A stretch of 64,000 nt of DNA from NCBI RefSeq assembly GCF_008831285.2, contig NC_045143.1:18937655-19001654 (forward strand), read 5' to 3'. The notes beneath the pieces are model-generated. The model had not been told where the DNA came from. It searched no databases and worked only from the letters and a program-made list of their open reading frames with translations. Shown here piece by piece: positions 10,862 through 22,439 of the stretch. This DNA comes from Nymphaea colorata. Taxonomy: Eukaryota; Streptophyta; Magnoliopsida; Nymphaeales; Nymphaeaceae. How positions within the stretch are numbered: position 1 is the first letter of the stretch; each line of letters opens with the position of its first letter. Made by a program: the position numbers and the translations under genes.

Positions 10862-11100
10862 CTGTTATACCTGTGTTGATGCACTGACATGGGTATGGTG
10901 ACACATTTGGACATGGCAGTTTTGATTTTTTGAGTACTTTTTAAGGGATTTTCCAATGTTTTGTTGATTTTGCATTTTTATGAAATTTGCATATTTTTTG
11001 GTGTTTTCCATGTTTAATGTGGAATTGTGCATGCTTTTGTGGAATTTTACACACCTATACACTCGTGTTCAAAATTTTAAAGTTTGTCGTGTCCGTACCA
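10862..11100. repeat. relative of the 921-1298 insertion element
   Basis: Shares with 921-1298 the rich tgggtatgg/gacac words at one end and a cgtgtccgtaccaatgtg-type word at the other, around an A/T-rich core with repeated ttttgatttt and ggaattt words. Boundaries are approximate and no target duplication was found. Confidence 0.4.
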
Positions 11101-11136
11101 ATGTGATTTAGTCCAAAAGGTACTTTTACTTTGTGG

Positions 11137-11519
11137 TAAAGCTGCACAATGAGTCGAGTCAGCTCGAGCTCGACTCGAACTCTACTCATTTACAAATAAC
11201 TCAAGATAAAGTTCAAATATATGCTCAAAATGTTAAATGTGTCAAGTTTGAGTTTTTAGAACTTGACTACACAATGAATATTGAATTATAATCAAGTTAA
11301 AAAAACAAACATGTTTATGTTCGAGTTAAAAAAAAAAAAAAAACGAGACATGCTTAATAAAAATGAGTTTAAACAAGTCCAGTACAAGTTCGACGTTATA
11401 TCATTGAGTCGTGGCAATTGTTTTGTCGAGCTTGACTCGAGTTCGAACTCCAGTTTTCTGAGTCGAGTAGGGCTCGAGCTGGCCCAACTTGAGAATGACC
11501 TGACATGTGTGCAGCCCTA
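11137..11519. mobile_element. hAT-type MITE with perfect 8-bp target duplication
   Basis: A 383-bp element with TIR taaagctgcac (left) and gtgcagcccta (right). It is flanked on both sides by ctttgtgg (11129-11136 and 11520-11527), a perfect 8-bp duplication. Subterminal regions are packed with gagtcgagctcgag-type words in both orientations. Relatives lie at 19450-19940 and 54953-55395. No protein-coding capacity is supported. Confidence 0.9.
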
Positions 11520-11540
11520 CTTTGTGGCCAACGAAGCCTA

Positions 11541-11816
11541 AGATAGCAACTCCTAATCAGGTGGGGTTTACTGTGAGTGCTCAACTTGATTTTTTTCTAC
11601 ATGCTGAAACTTAATCTTGGGATGGAAGTTTTCAGCAGAAGGAATGGATTGGGTGGGCAGATGGAGCAATGCTCTCCTTCAGCCCAGCCAATGCATTCCT
11701 TCTGCTGAAAACTCCACCTGCTGAAAACTCCACCTGAAGAATAAATTTCAGCATATAGGAAAAACTCAAGTTGGACTATCACAGTAAACCCCACATGATT
11801 AGGGGTTGCTGCCTTA
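11541..11816. mobile_element. foldback MITE with arms of about 120 bp
   Basis: The left arm (from agcaactcctaatcaggtgg) is the inverted complement of the right arm (ending ccacatgattaggggttgct). Matching continues inwards through a tttactgtga word, an aacttga word and an atgctgaaa word to a gttttcagcagaagg block, so the transcript could fold into a long hairpin. The right arm also carries a short internal tandem repeat (tgctgaaaactccacc twice). An isolated relative of the right arm lies at 14257-14340. Confidence 0.75.
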
Positions 11817-11888
11817 TTCCAGCTTTGCTTTTATCAATTGAACTTCTATTAATAGTTTAAATGAAAAGTGACTTCACCAACAGTTATA

Positions 11889-12238
11889 TAGGGATGTCAA
11901 CCGAACAGATTTGGATTGGATATACTTTTAATCTTATCTTTTTGTTCAGATATTCACATATTCTGATTCGAATATGAATAAATAAAAAACACATCTAAAT
12001 CTAAATCTGAATTTTGAACTGAATTTTGCCCATTTTCAAAATGTAAGAGCATTATGTGTAGAATATTAGTCTAAAAATAAATTTGATCTGAACTTATATC
12101 CCAATCCGATCGGATATAATTTCTTAAATCAGAATCCGATTTGATTTCTTAATTGGATATTATTTTTTTTTCTATATCTGATTTTTTTGGATCAGTTTTG
12201 TCAGATATCCGATTTAAATCAATATATTGACATCCCTA
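11889..12238. mobile_element. MITE with TIR tagggatgtcaa (family copy 1)
   Basis: A 350-bp element whose left end tagggatgtcaa is the exact complement of the right end ttgacatcccta. The interior is A/T rich with many gattcgga/tccgat words. Flanking DNA matches an uninterrupted relative near 14640-14715, confirming it as an insertion. The target duplication is degraded here; the copy at 27787-28091 has a clean 8-bp one. Confidence 0.8.
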
Positions 12239-12294
12239 CTAACAGCAGCAGCTCCTCCTTAGGTTGAAATGTTGAGCTTAATTGCTTTTAAACT

Positions 12295-12595
12295 AAATCA
12301 CATGCATATGGGTATGGAATGTGGGTACCAGAATACAGCAAGATATATAACATAAAAAAAATCAAAATGATAACAACACTTAAATAAACAAGTGACATAA
12401 ATAAAAACATTATATGCTACTAAACAACAATAAGCATAATGAAAAATGAGTTAGAAGAAATTAAACCAAGTGAAATTAAGCAGTTTGGATTAGCTTCAAA
12501 CTAAAAAATACTCAAGTGTGTCCAAATACCCACTTTATAAGGTACGGATATGGCAACACGGGTAGGTGAACCTTATTAAAGTACCCCATGTGTCC
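12295..12595. repeat. relative of the 921-1298 element
   Basis: Begins with tatgggtatgg...gggtacc and ends with ggtacggatatgg...cacgggtagg and ccccatgtgtcc, around a core of A-rich sequence. Boundaries are approximate. Confidence 0.4.
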
Positions 12596-12812
12596 TAACT
12601 TTAAGATATAAGGGGATCAAAGTTTGACAAAAATTTCTGTGTGAATAATATTTTAGTATTTGAAATAGGGCATAGCGGAGGACCTAGAAAATTTGTTGAG
12701 GGGCGAAATAATTCAAAATTCTTAATACCTTTTTGGGCACTTGAAAGCACCAATATACAAATAAAGGAAATTTGTGGAGCTGATTGGTGGTGCCTTCATT
12801 CATTGGAGACGA

Positions 12813-12847
<35 letters not shown>

Positions 12848-13346
12848 GGGTTGTCTTGGTTGAACCTATTGGTCGAGCCTCTCTACGTATATATCCTTAT
12901 GATCTCATTCAAGGTGAAGATGTCTTTCTTTTTTAGGACATTTTGCAATAAATTTATGTTTCCATAGATAAAATATTGCTTCTATAAGGTTATTATTTCT
13001 AGAGAAATGTGAGATTTTAGAAGATTGTTGCATCTATAATAAAAGATGCCATATAATGATAGTTTAGGATATTTTGGATGTGCAGCTAAATTTCTGAGAC
13101 TTTATTCTCCTTTTGGCCAAAATTTTCTGGTCTTCATTGACTCTATATATTGCAAAATGGTCATCAATTTATGTAGTTATCAATGTGTTGCCAACACAAC
13201 ATGAGGGCCGGTATGGCCTTCTTAAAATGGTATTATCTAATGTGAGGTCCGCTTGTCCAAGACAAACGTGTTTTGGACCAATAAATTGATAAGAAACCAG
13301 TTACAAATGATTTGAATTTTATGTTAATTTTTTATAGAGGATATGA
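12596..13346. other. no gene recognised; (CT)n tract
   Basis: Contains a CT dinucleotide run at about 12812-12842. A 108-codon open frame (12641-12967) runs through it and has a Leu-Ser repeat encoded by the microsatellite. No domain is visible. Confidence 0.55.
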
Positions 13347-13860
13347 TGGGGATGTTAATAGATAAGGATGTCAATATATCTGATTTAGATCGGATATGCG
13401 ACTGAACTGTTCTAAAAAAATAGGACATGGAAAAGAATTTAATATCCAATTAAGAAATTGGATCGAATTCGGATTTAAGAAATGACACTCGATTGGATTC
13501 GGATTCATATTCAGATATACAAAAACATCTGATCAGATTCGTATTCAGATTTGATTTAGTTTAAAATAAATATCTTATATCGAATGCTCTTACATTTTGA
13601 CATCAGCCAAATTGGGTTCAAAATTTGGATTCATATTCAGATATGAATATAAAAATCATATTTAGATTGTGAAATCGGATTCAGATTCAGATACGAATGT
13701 ACAAATCGGTTTCGGATCGGATTCAGATTGTGAACTTGGATTTCAGATTCGGATAAGACTTTTCTTTGTTCATATTTGAATCTGAATCTGAATATCTACA
13801 TATCCTAAAAGGTGGACATAGTTAAGTGTATTTCTAATTTGAATCTGATCCATTAACATC
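13347..13860. mobile_element. MITE of the tagggatgtcaa family (copy 2, diverged)
   Basis: The left end (ggggatgttaat, followed by a second aaggatgtcaat) and right end (attaacatctc) are inverted. The interior is a long run of ggattcgga/tcagattc words as in the copies at 11889 and 27787. It is longer than its relatives, probably by internal expansion of the degenerate repeat. Ends are approximate. Confidence 0.6.
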
Positions 13861-14256
13861 TCTATCGATGGATATAACTATATCACTCTTCGGGATGACC
13901 ACATATTCAGATTTAAATACGAATGAAGAAACTCTACATGTACCATATCTCAATCTGAATGTAATGAGAGTTTGGTTTCTTAATTTGGCATCTGAATCCG
14001 AATCCAACTTTTATACCGAATCTAACGTGCATTACAATATGTGAAGAACCGACTTCCAAATGTACCAACATCAAATATTACGGACTAGCATCTAGCATGC
14101 CGGGCCATTATTTCCTTGGGATTCTTTATGTTGGGTAGATCTTGAAATTCTCAATCTTTGAGATCCCATTATGCATTTCATTTTCAGGCATTTTATTCAT
14201 TATATCCTCCTTTTCATACATAGGGATGTGTATCTAACCAGCTTTGTTAGTCCTTT
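13861..14256. other. no gene recognised
   Basis: A/T-rich sequence, partly sharing gaatccgaatcc words with the neighbouring MITE, otherwise featureless. Confidence 0.4.
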
Positions 14257-14340
14257 TTGCTGAAAACTTCCATGTAAAAATCAAATTTCAGCATGAAAGA
14301 AAAAATAAAGTTGGGCTCTCACAACAGACTCCATATGATC
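14257..14340. repeat. isolated right arm of the foldback MITE
   Basis: Matches the right arm of 11541-11816 in order (tgctgaaaactt, aatttcagcat, aagttggact-like, cacatgat-like words) without a matching left arm. Confidence 0.55.
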
Positions 14341-14384
14341 TTTTGAATGAGCAGGAAGAGTATTTCATCCTACCACCCAGAAGA

Positions 14385-14720
14385 GAGCTAAAGCTCCCAT
14401 TCAACCCTTCATCCCTCTTGTGTACAGGGCATGCCTTCGGCGCCTCGAAGTACTGCCCCCACCATACTTTAACTTGCACGTTAGTGGCTCCCCTTTTACA
14501 GCGTAGAGAGCTGATGGCTTAAAGCTTCAAAACACGAACTAGATGCCTTCCAGCTGCCTCCTCGACCATTTCACCAACTCAAAGATGCTACCTTAGTTAG
14601 CCACAAAGTAAAGGTAGCTTTAGATTCCAAGCTTTATTGGTAGTTTAAAAAAAAAGTGACACTTTACCAATAGGAGCCTCCTTACCCAGGTTAAGATGCT
14701 TGACTTAATTGCTTTTAAGT
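14385..14720. repeat. dispersed repeat, copy c, plus uninterrupted relative of the 11818-12300 flanks
   Basis: 14385-14500 repeats the block seen at 10158-10260 (acagggcatgcc, gcctcgaagt, ctttaacttgcacgttag). 14612-14720 matches, in order, the two sides of the MITE at 11889-12238 (gtagtttaaa...aagtgac...accaa, then ctcctt...ggtt, ttaattgctttta). It therefore represents the empty target site. Confidence 0.6.
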
Positions 14721-15479
14721 TATAAGGAGATCAAAGATCATTGGCGGAAACAGGCTATGTGCACACTTTATGCTATGTAACGACTAAAAGGCTTCTGATA
14801 TAGTAAAAAGGGGAGATGTTTAGAAGGATGAAAAGGAGATTTTGAAAATATTAAAAGTTTAAAATGAACATTTCTTTAGAAGAAAAAAATTCCAATTAAA
14901 ATACCTCACCCTCCCATCTTTTTTTCCTTGAATGCATATTTGTTGTGGGCACATTCTGTGGACACAACTCTAGTCACTAATTTTGGTAAGTTCTCCATCC
15001 ATCTGTGAAAGATAATAGAAATAAGGAAGGAGGGATGATGATATGGCAGTAAAATTCGTTCACTATAAAGCATGTTTACCAAAAAAAACAAATCCATCTT
15101 AAAAAAAAAAAAACTTTTTATGCTCCCAAAATAGGTCACTCGAAAAAACTCATTTTTTGATGAACACATTAAAATGGAAAAAAGAGCCAAGACAATGCAA
15201 AAAAACATTGATGATTTCACGGTTTTTGGCATTTTTTGGATTTTTTATTTCTGCATTTTTCACATTTTATTACTAGGATATTTTTTGTTTTTTTATTTTT
15301 TGAAGTTTGCGAGATTCTCTCGAGATTTTCAATGTTGCTTTGTTATACACGAGAAAAATCTCGTTGTTTTAAACCCACCCACAAATAATATTTGTAACAA
15401 TCTTATAAAGCTTTACAAGCAAGAAACCCACCCGAATACCTGTACTATAATAATATCAGTCTTCTCGTCTCCTTTGTCT
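14721..15479. other. no gene recognised
   Basis: A/T-rich intergenic sequence with A runs near 15086 and 15101. Open frames of about 110 codons on both strands are Phe/Lys-rich low-complexity translations with no recognisable domain. Confidence 0.55.
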
Positions 15480-17960
15480 CTAGAGTCTTGCTCAGGATTG
15501 GCGGATTAGGGAATCTATCCACTGGCAGTAGCGTTCTAAGTTGGGTTGGCTTTCGCATGGTGACCAGAATTCTCGTTTCTTCCACTTGGCCGCCTCTCAG
15601 AGATGCCGTCAGGCGTTGCTCCAGTCCATGGTTATTGGGCATAGAAAATTTCTTGGTGTTGACATCCTCCCGGCTTCGACCGCTCATTTCCGTGATTTCT
15701 ACTCTAAACCTCTTCGCTTTCGTGCCCCGCTGCCAGACATTCATTTATTATCTCTCTCTGTCTCTTGCGTGATCACTCTTGAGCAGCCCTTCCTGCACCA
15801 TGAAATCAAGAATCGTGTTTGGGCCATCGGCTCGGGTAAGATGTCTGGCATTGATGGTTTTCCTGTTGAGTTTTTTCGCACCTTTTCGAGAGACTTATAG
15901 CATTGATGTGTTCGAGTTTTGTGACGAGTTTGCCTCCAACTCTGTATTTCTTAAAGAGTTTAATCAAACCGCCTGCGTCTTGGTGCCTAAGCGTCCTAAC
16001 CCTACAGACGTCAGCCACTTTCACTCAATCTTTGTCTTACGCACTCCCTATAAGATTGTCACTAAGTTGTTTTCCTTCCGACTTGCACATGTTATGCCTT
16101 CTATCATCAACCCCTTTCAGGTTGCGTTCATCAAGGTCAGTGTTTGCATGACGCTGTCGTCCTAGCCAACGAGGTTGTTCATTTCCTCTACTGTTTACGT
16201 CTTCCCTCATTCATCCTTAAGTTGGACATTTCCAAGGCCTTTGACTCAGTTAGTTGGGAGTTCCTATTGGAGCTCCTCACCCGCCTTGCTTTTGGTTTGT
16301 CGTTTCGGCAGTGGATCCTCTTGCTCATCACTGGGGCCCAGCTTGCGGTCTCATTCAATAGGATGTGTGGCGAATTCTTTTGTCTCAGTCACGGCCTCCG
16401 TCGGGATTGCCCGCTATCACCATTGCTTTTCAACTTAGTTGCCGAGTGTTTTTCTACCTTATTTCGTCACGCTGTAGTCGTTGGCTTCATCACTCCACAT
16501 TCACTACCCCACTTGCAGGCCTGCTCCACCCTCCAATATGCTGACGACTTTCTCCTGTTTGGCACTGCTTCTCGCCAACAGATTATGAGAACTTGGCTCA
16601 TCCTTTGAGTTTTTGAACTCGTTTTTGGTCTTTCTATTAACTCCTCGAAGTGTAGCCTTTCTCTCTTTCACGAGGATCCAGCCACACTTCTTGCGGAAGC
16701 TTGTTTTGGGTGTAAGGTTACCGGCCTGCCCATGGACTAATTGGGTCTTTAGATTACGTTGTCGCCTCCTGCACCCTTCTTTTGGAATAGAGTGGAGCAG
16801 AAGCTGTCGGATCGCCTCCATTGTTGGTAGGGAAAGCTGACTTTCCTCCCAAGACGTATTACCCTTGCTAAGCACTGTCTTGCATCTATCCCCCTTCATG
16901 CGTTGACGGTCTTTCAACCTCCTTTGGTTGTACTGAAAAGGTTTGATAAAATCATTCGTAACTTTATTTGGGATGGCGATCGCCCTTCAGATTGTCATGC
17001 ACTTCCGCGTCTTCTTAGGGGTGCTGAGGTTACCAACATTGGTCAGGCGTGTGAGTCCTCTTTGTGTTCTTGGTGGTGGCGTCTGACATCTGAACTTTCT
17101 CCCATTTCCCTTTTCATTTATTACAAATATGACCTATCTTCCCCTAGTGATTGGAATATTTCTATCTCTCACACCTCTCCTTCTCACTTTTGGTACGGTC
17201 TGCTTTCTGCTCTTCCTCCGCCTTGCTGACCTCCCACTGCTAGCTCCCGATCTTGGCCTCTTTCGTCTTCCTGTGAGTTCACTTTTTCTTCCTGTTACTT
17301 GGCCTCCTTTGGTTCTTTCGTTGCGTCGCTCTCACCCTGATCCCTTTGGTCCCCTGGTTCTATTCCTCGTGCCATTGCTTTTGTCTGGCTTCTCCTTGCT
17401 GGTGACATCAATACATTTGTCCACCTACAGCACCTCGGTATTAGATTAGCTAATCAATGTTCCCTCTGTCTTGCCGCGGCTGAGTCTCGGGTTCACCTTT
17501 TTACTTCTTCTCCTTTCTTCTATAGTGTTCTTACCTCTGCATGGCCTTCCTTCGTTAGTAACCTCCCAAACCAACCCTCCATTCGCCCTTTTTTCCTCTT
17601 TTGTCTTTCATCCCACCTATCTTTTTCCTGGGTTCGCGTGTGGAGGTTGTGGCTCATTTCTTCTTGGTGGTGCATTTGGGAGGAGCGCAACAACGGGTCT
17701 TCAGGGGCACCTTCTCATCGTCGGAGTCTGTGGCATGCCTTGTACAAGGAGATGTCCTGTTTGCTACTCAACTATGGTGTCGTCCTTTGTCTAGTGTTGG
17801 ATGACTCTGCCGCTCCGTCTGTCTACTCTCTCTCCACCCTTTTTATTGTGTTTTATTGTGCTGCTAACTTGTATATTATGTTTTTCTATTTTGTTTTTGT
17901 GGTTTGCTCTTGTAGTTAGGGGACTTCTTGTCCTCAAATTTTGTTATATATTTCCATTTT
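15480..17960 (+). pseudogene. L1-type LINE, ORF2 remnant (RT and C-terminal region)
   Basis: Frames at 15541-15900, 16144-16608 and onwards together show a plant L1 ORF2 broken by frameshifts and stops. First comes the linker before the RT (LGWLSHGDQNSRFFH, then SGIDGFPVEFF). The RT follows, with LDISKAFDSVSWEFL (about 16220) and the catalytic YADD block (about 16540). Further on are RNFIWDG (about 16957) and a terminal Trp-rich WEERNN region (about 17660). The endonuclease domain is absent, consistent with 5' truncation. The 3' boundary is set near 17960, where coding-like, C/T-biased composition ends; no poly-A tail is clear. Confidence 0.85.
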
Positions 17961-18059
17961 ATCGGCTAAATGCTGCACGCATTTTATTAGATGGTTTGAA
18001 AAATCTAAACTCACTTCATTTCTCATTTTTTGAACTGCTGTGGAATCTTATCTAACTTG

Positions 18060-18540
18060 TTTAGAGAATGCAATCCCAGGTGGGTTGGATCCACCACCTA
18101 AATGTTACCACTGTATGCATCGGAAGCAATTAAAAGACTTTCACCGAGCATGAAATTATGCCGATAAAGATTAATAGCGGTGTTTACGAGATGTCGGTTA
18201 AAGAATTATTGACGTTTACAACCATTGTCGGCAAAAGGTTTCACCAATGTTTATTGCAGTTGTCCATAAACATGTTTACCAACATCCACTTGATGTCCAC
18301 TAGTGTCAGTTAAAAATTATTACCAGCTCATGACATTGGTAATAACGCAGTTTACCTACGTGCTTAGCACGTTGGTGATGACCTCTACAACGACACACGG
18401 CTTCGAGATATCGGTGATGGTTTTTGTTGATACTGTCTTCACCAACGATCACAACAAACATTGGAAAAACCATTACCAACACGGGCTCATGTTTCAAGAA
18501 CATTTTTTTGGATGTTCATCGGTTTTTGCAGTGTTAATTC
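18060..18540. repeat. degenerate repeat, possibly a CACTA-type subterminal region
   Basis: Short imperfect units such as caccaatgttta, taccaacatcc, cattggtaata and cgttggtgatgac recur in both orientations, and a cactagtgtcagt word occurs at 18298-18310. Such arrays are usual near CACTA ends, but no matching terminus or 3-bp duplication was found. Weak call. Confidence 0.3.
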
Positions 18541-18769
18541 GACTTCAATGTCATCTTGCTAGGCTTAGGGTCCCCTCGCTTTCATCGAGAAATGAGATGA
18601 ATAATGAATACGTAGCAAGGCAAAAGAAATTGTGATGCATGCCCTTGAAAGAAACCCACAATGGTCTTCTAGGGATCCACAAGAACAAACTGATCAAAGT
18701 AACCCACTTGTGTAAGAGTTCATCATCATCAGTCTCAAGTGCGATGCCAAGGTAGGGCGCGTTTGGGCT

Positions 18770-18925
18770 TTGGCCCCAATTCAATTTTAAAAAAAAAATA
18801 TGTAAATTTTAAAAAATTTCACTTGTTCTATATAAAAATTTTGAAAAATGATATTTCGGCTCAGTCAAAATTTAGAAACTTTAATTCTGCCCCCTTCATG
18901 AAAAATTTATGCCTCCACCCTTGGT
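18770..18925. repeat. dispersed A/T-rich repeat, copy 1
   Basis: Matches 32768-32905 in order: aaaatttcacttgtt, tatataaaaatttt, a tcaaaattt word, aaactttaattc and atgaaaaatttatg, ending in ctccaccct. Type unknown; the matching copy is the target of Copia element 1. Confidence 0.6.
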
Positions 18926-19449
18926 CAGTTTTGTCAACAGTTCCCATGTAAAGCATTGAAAATCTCATAAAACCAAACAAAGATCAGTAACAAGACCATG
19001 CACGAAAGTGCCAAGCTCCGTTAAAAGCATTCATCTTCTAATTAGCAGTAGGGGGGCAAATAAACACCCAAAACCAAAAAGGAAAAAGACGATCAACCTT
19101 CTATTTCTACAATCAATTGTAAACCAAAACTCATTGTATGATGTGAGAGTTTAATCTCGTATCAAAGATTGAGATGAATGAACTATGTTAATTTGTAGAC
19201 TGGTCTGCCATGTGATCAGTGGTGCCCGATTGACCGAGCCTACAACCCATAGATTGCCAGTACTAGAAGCAGAAAAATAGAAGTAACATATTCCTCAAGC
19301 ATTAGGACAGAGCAAACTGATTGAGTTAAGGGAGGGGAGCTCATGAGCCATGAGAATATGACTTTTAATTTGTTCATAATCATTTCCTATAGCAGCCAAA
19401 ACCTCAAAAAATTTGCTATTGTTATCTTGTTTGCTTTTAACTTTTTTCA
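18926..19449. other. no gene recognised
   Basis: Intergenic sequence. No coding motif seen on either strand. Confidence 0.5.
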
Positions 19450-19940
19450 AGTTAGTTTTTAAATTTATGCTCAAAACGTTAAATGGGTCGAGTTTGAGTT
19501 GCAAGAACTCGATTCATTTAAACTCGTGCTAGGCTCGACAACATAAATGTATCTTGAATGGGAGATTTTCTGTTGCCCAATTTTCCTTTAGGGGATATTT
19601 GGAAGCAGAATATATGCATTCTTTTTTTGGATTTTCTGTTATATGGTTGTTCATAGATGAATTAATTTAAAAACAAACATGTTGAACAAGTTAATGAGTT
19701 AAACAAGTTAATGAATTAAAAAATCAAAAGAAATGTGACGGGTTAAATTAACATAAATGAGTTAAGCGAGTCGAGCTCGAGCTCGGCATTGTATTGTCAA
19801 GTGGAACTCGAACCTATTCTATGAAGCCGAGCTCAAGTGTTTTGAGTCGAGTCAAACTTGAGCTCGCCTACTCGAGTTTTTTAAGTCAACTTGAGCTCAA
19901 GCTAGCACACTCTAGCTTGATTAGGTTCATGTGCAGCCCA
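19450..19940. mobile_element. relative of the hAT MITE at 11137, left end missing
   Basis: Shares the interior word order of 11137-11519 (tatgctcaaaa.gttaaatg, gtcgagtttgagtt, agaactcga, then dense gagctcgag words) and the right terminus gtgcagccc (about 19931). The left terminal repeat is not recognisable. Interior sequence is longer than in the 383-bp copy. Confidence 0.6.
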
Positions 19941-20040
19941 AACTGAGAGAAGTCTTTAAAGACATATGAGGAGGTCAATCGCATGATAGATTATCCTGAT
20001 TCACAATCTTTTTGGGAGAGGAATCAAAGCCGTTAGAAGT

Positions 20041-20535
20041 AAGCCTGGGCGTCGGGCCGGTTCGGCCCGGCCTAGCCCAACAACAAGTCGGGTCCTGGCC
20101 AGCAGCGGAGCCAGAATTTTTTGGCTTTTTCGGCGCTTCGCCCCTTCGGCATTCCCCTTTTTGAGTTTCGATGAATTTGGGTGTAATGGGCGGGCTGACT
20201 GTTTTTTCTTGGTGGAGCTGGATCGCTCATCGCATGGGCAAGAGCAACTCGGCGCTGGCGTGACTCAAGAGGCTCCATTTCACATGGTGATTTTGGGCGT
20301 GATGGGCAGGCCGGCTGCTACTGCTGGACCTGATCCATTTCTGGCATGGGCAACCCGGCATCAACAAGATGATTTGCTTGTTATGTTATGTCAACAAGCA
20401 AATCATCACATGGAGCTATCTTGGGCTGGCGTGGGCAGGCACCCACGCCAGCCCCACGCTGGAGTGGGCAGGTGCCCACGCCAGCCCCACGCTGGCTCCG
20501 CTACTGGCCCCGGCCAGCCCGACATCCAAAAAACC
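20041..20535. mobile_element. MITE nested inside another GC-rich element
   Basis: The inner element (about 20099-20504) has left end cagcagcggagccag and right end ctggctccgctactg, a TIR with a single mismatch. It is flanked by gtcctggc and gccccggc, an 8-bp duplication with two transitions, so hAT type. Inside it is a 33-bp tandem repeat (20428-20460 and 20461-20493) that is itself palindromic. The flanks on both sides (cgggccggttcggcccgg before, ccggccagcccgac after) belong to a second element type, related to 54031-54365. A 127-codon frame here only reflects these repeats. Confidence 0.75.
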
Positions 20536-22299
20536 CCCAAATGAAGAACCCTAACTTCTAATATCAAAAAGAAAAAAAAAAAACCACTTAGGCACTTACC
20601 TGTCCATCGTCGCCTGCCGCCGGACATGACAGGATGTTGCCTTGGGTCGCTGGAAGTCGTCACCATCGCCCGCCATCGCCGCCGACTTTCTGCTGCTTCA
20701 ATGGAAGAGTGAATACCTAACTGAAGACGGAAGAGTGAAGAGTGAAGATGAAAGGGAGACGCTCAAGTCTCGACCTAACTTAACATCAATCGGTTTTTTG
20801 GATTTGGATCGGGTCTGACCTAGACCCGATCCAAATGTATCGGTGACCTATCTGTATCCGAATCGTGTCCGTCTGACTTAGTCTGATGTCAGTAAAGGAA
20901 ACCTCTTCTTTTTTGAATGAGCACAATCTTGTCCACTTTGTAGGTTCTAGTGGCTCACTAAATGATACGCTGACCATTGTTCATATCTAGGCCCATACAC
21001 CAGGGTGGTGAACGAGAAACCAAAAAAAAAAAGAACGGTGGAATTGGGATATTTTAGGGATTTAGAAAAAATGTCTTTTTTAAACTTATGCTCAACCCAG
21101 GATGCAAGTAGTGCATATAACCAACTTCGCCTGAGCACCAAGCCCTGCAACCACAAGTTTCATGAGAAGTGCATACTTGGTTGGCTTGAATGAGCCCATT
21201 ATTGTTCACTTTGTAGGTTCCATTGGCCCAGCACACCGAATGATGTGCTGACCATGATTATGTTCAGCTAGGTCCAGCCGCATATGGTGTTCACACCAGA
21301 CCTAAGTCAATGCCCACAAGCACTCGTCCTCCTCAACGGAAGATCCATTAATGCTCCTCAACCAAAATTTTCTGGCGTGAAGAGGATCTAATTAATGCAC
21401 AAAAACGTATACTCTTTTTTATGAACTGAACGTATTTTTCATAGCTTTCCAGTAGATTCACTTGGACTCATTCTTTCTTTGGGCTTCAAAGAATACAAAT
21501 CCAATATCAGAATCTTCCCTTCTGCTTTCCTTCACGAACCAAATCGCGAGGGGTGAATTGGCCCATGCACTGATTCATCTGTGAGATGCCTTTGGATCTG
21601 TATAGTTAAGATGTTAAGAAATTTAAAATATTTGTTTTTAAAAAATAGTTAAAAGCAGTGCCAGTTTCAGCCACCAATATGAGTTGAACATTGTTTTTAA
21701 ATAGGTCATATGCAAGGTGGCAACTGAACTAGCTATCTGCTGCGACTCAGTCTCAAAATGACTAAAATACCCCTACCATAAACAAAGATTAAAAAAATGA
21801 ATAAAAAGATCACCCCTTTAAACACAGAAATAAAAAGGAAAAATTGATGACAAAAAATGGTACATAGGCTCATTTTATAAGAAAATGAATAGAAAATATA
21901 TGAAATAGCGGTCTGTCCAATAATAGTTGGCCGCCATTACATACAGACACATCGGGATTTGATTTATGGCTCAAATTCATGTCAAAAGATATAACAAGAA
22001 AAATCATACAAAAAATTAGTAATTAAACTCACATTTTTATATTTCTGAATTTGATATCAGAAATCAATTAAGCGAAAAGGATTGGATTGATATGCAGATA
22101 CTAAGCAATTACCTAAGTTTGCATGGACATTGAGGGGCATTTTTGTCATTTAATAAACATGGTGTTCTTTGGCCTTTCCAAGTAGGTCTTCGCAAGAGGA
22201 GTTTAACCTTTTTTTCTTGTTTTTTTAATAAGAACGTTTTAGTCATTTAAGTGATCAAACACTCTCAGTGAGCAAGAGTATTTCAGTCTACTGCTCTCT
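20536..22299. other. no gene recognised
   Basis: Intergenic. Contains a GC-rich patch at 20600-20700 and a gggtctgacctagacccgat-type inverted word at about 20809-20830. A weak duplication of text occurs at 20920-21000 and 21180-21290 (gtccactttgtaggttc / gttcactttgtaggttc, then gatgtgctgaccat). No protein domain seen. Confidence 0.5.
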
Positions 22300-22420
22300 T
22301 TAAATCCAACGGCTCCCCCCTTCCCTTCATTCTCCCAAGATATGAGGACTGCATTCCATGCTTTGTGGTAATAGCCCCACTATACTTCAACTTGCATATT
22401 GGTGTATCCCTTTTTAAACC
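22300..22420. repeat. dispersed repeat, copy d
   Basis: Carries the cggctcccccc block and ccccactatacttcaacttg with the gtgtatcccttttt stretch that marks copies a-c. Confidence 0.5.
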
Positions 22421-22439
22421 ACAAAAAATTGACCGAACA

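Noticed and set aside
18060-18540. CACTA transposon terminus
   Set aside because: Repeated words are suggestive, but no matching opposite end and no 3-bp duplication; kept only as a weak repeat call.
20161-20544. 127-codon frame with an 11-residue repeat
   Set aside because: Lies inside a MITE and reflects its 33-bp tandem repeat.
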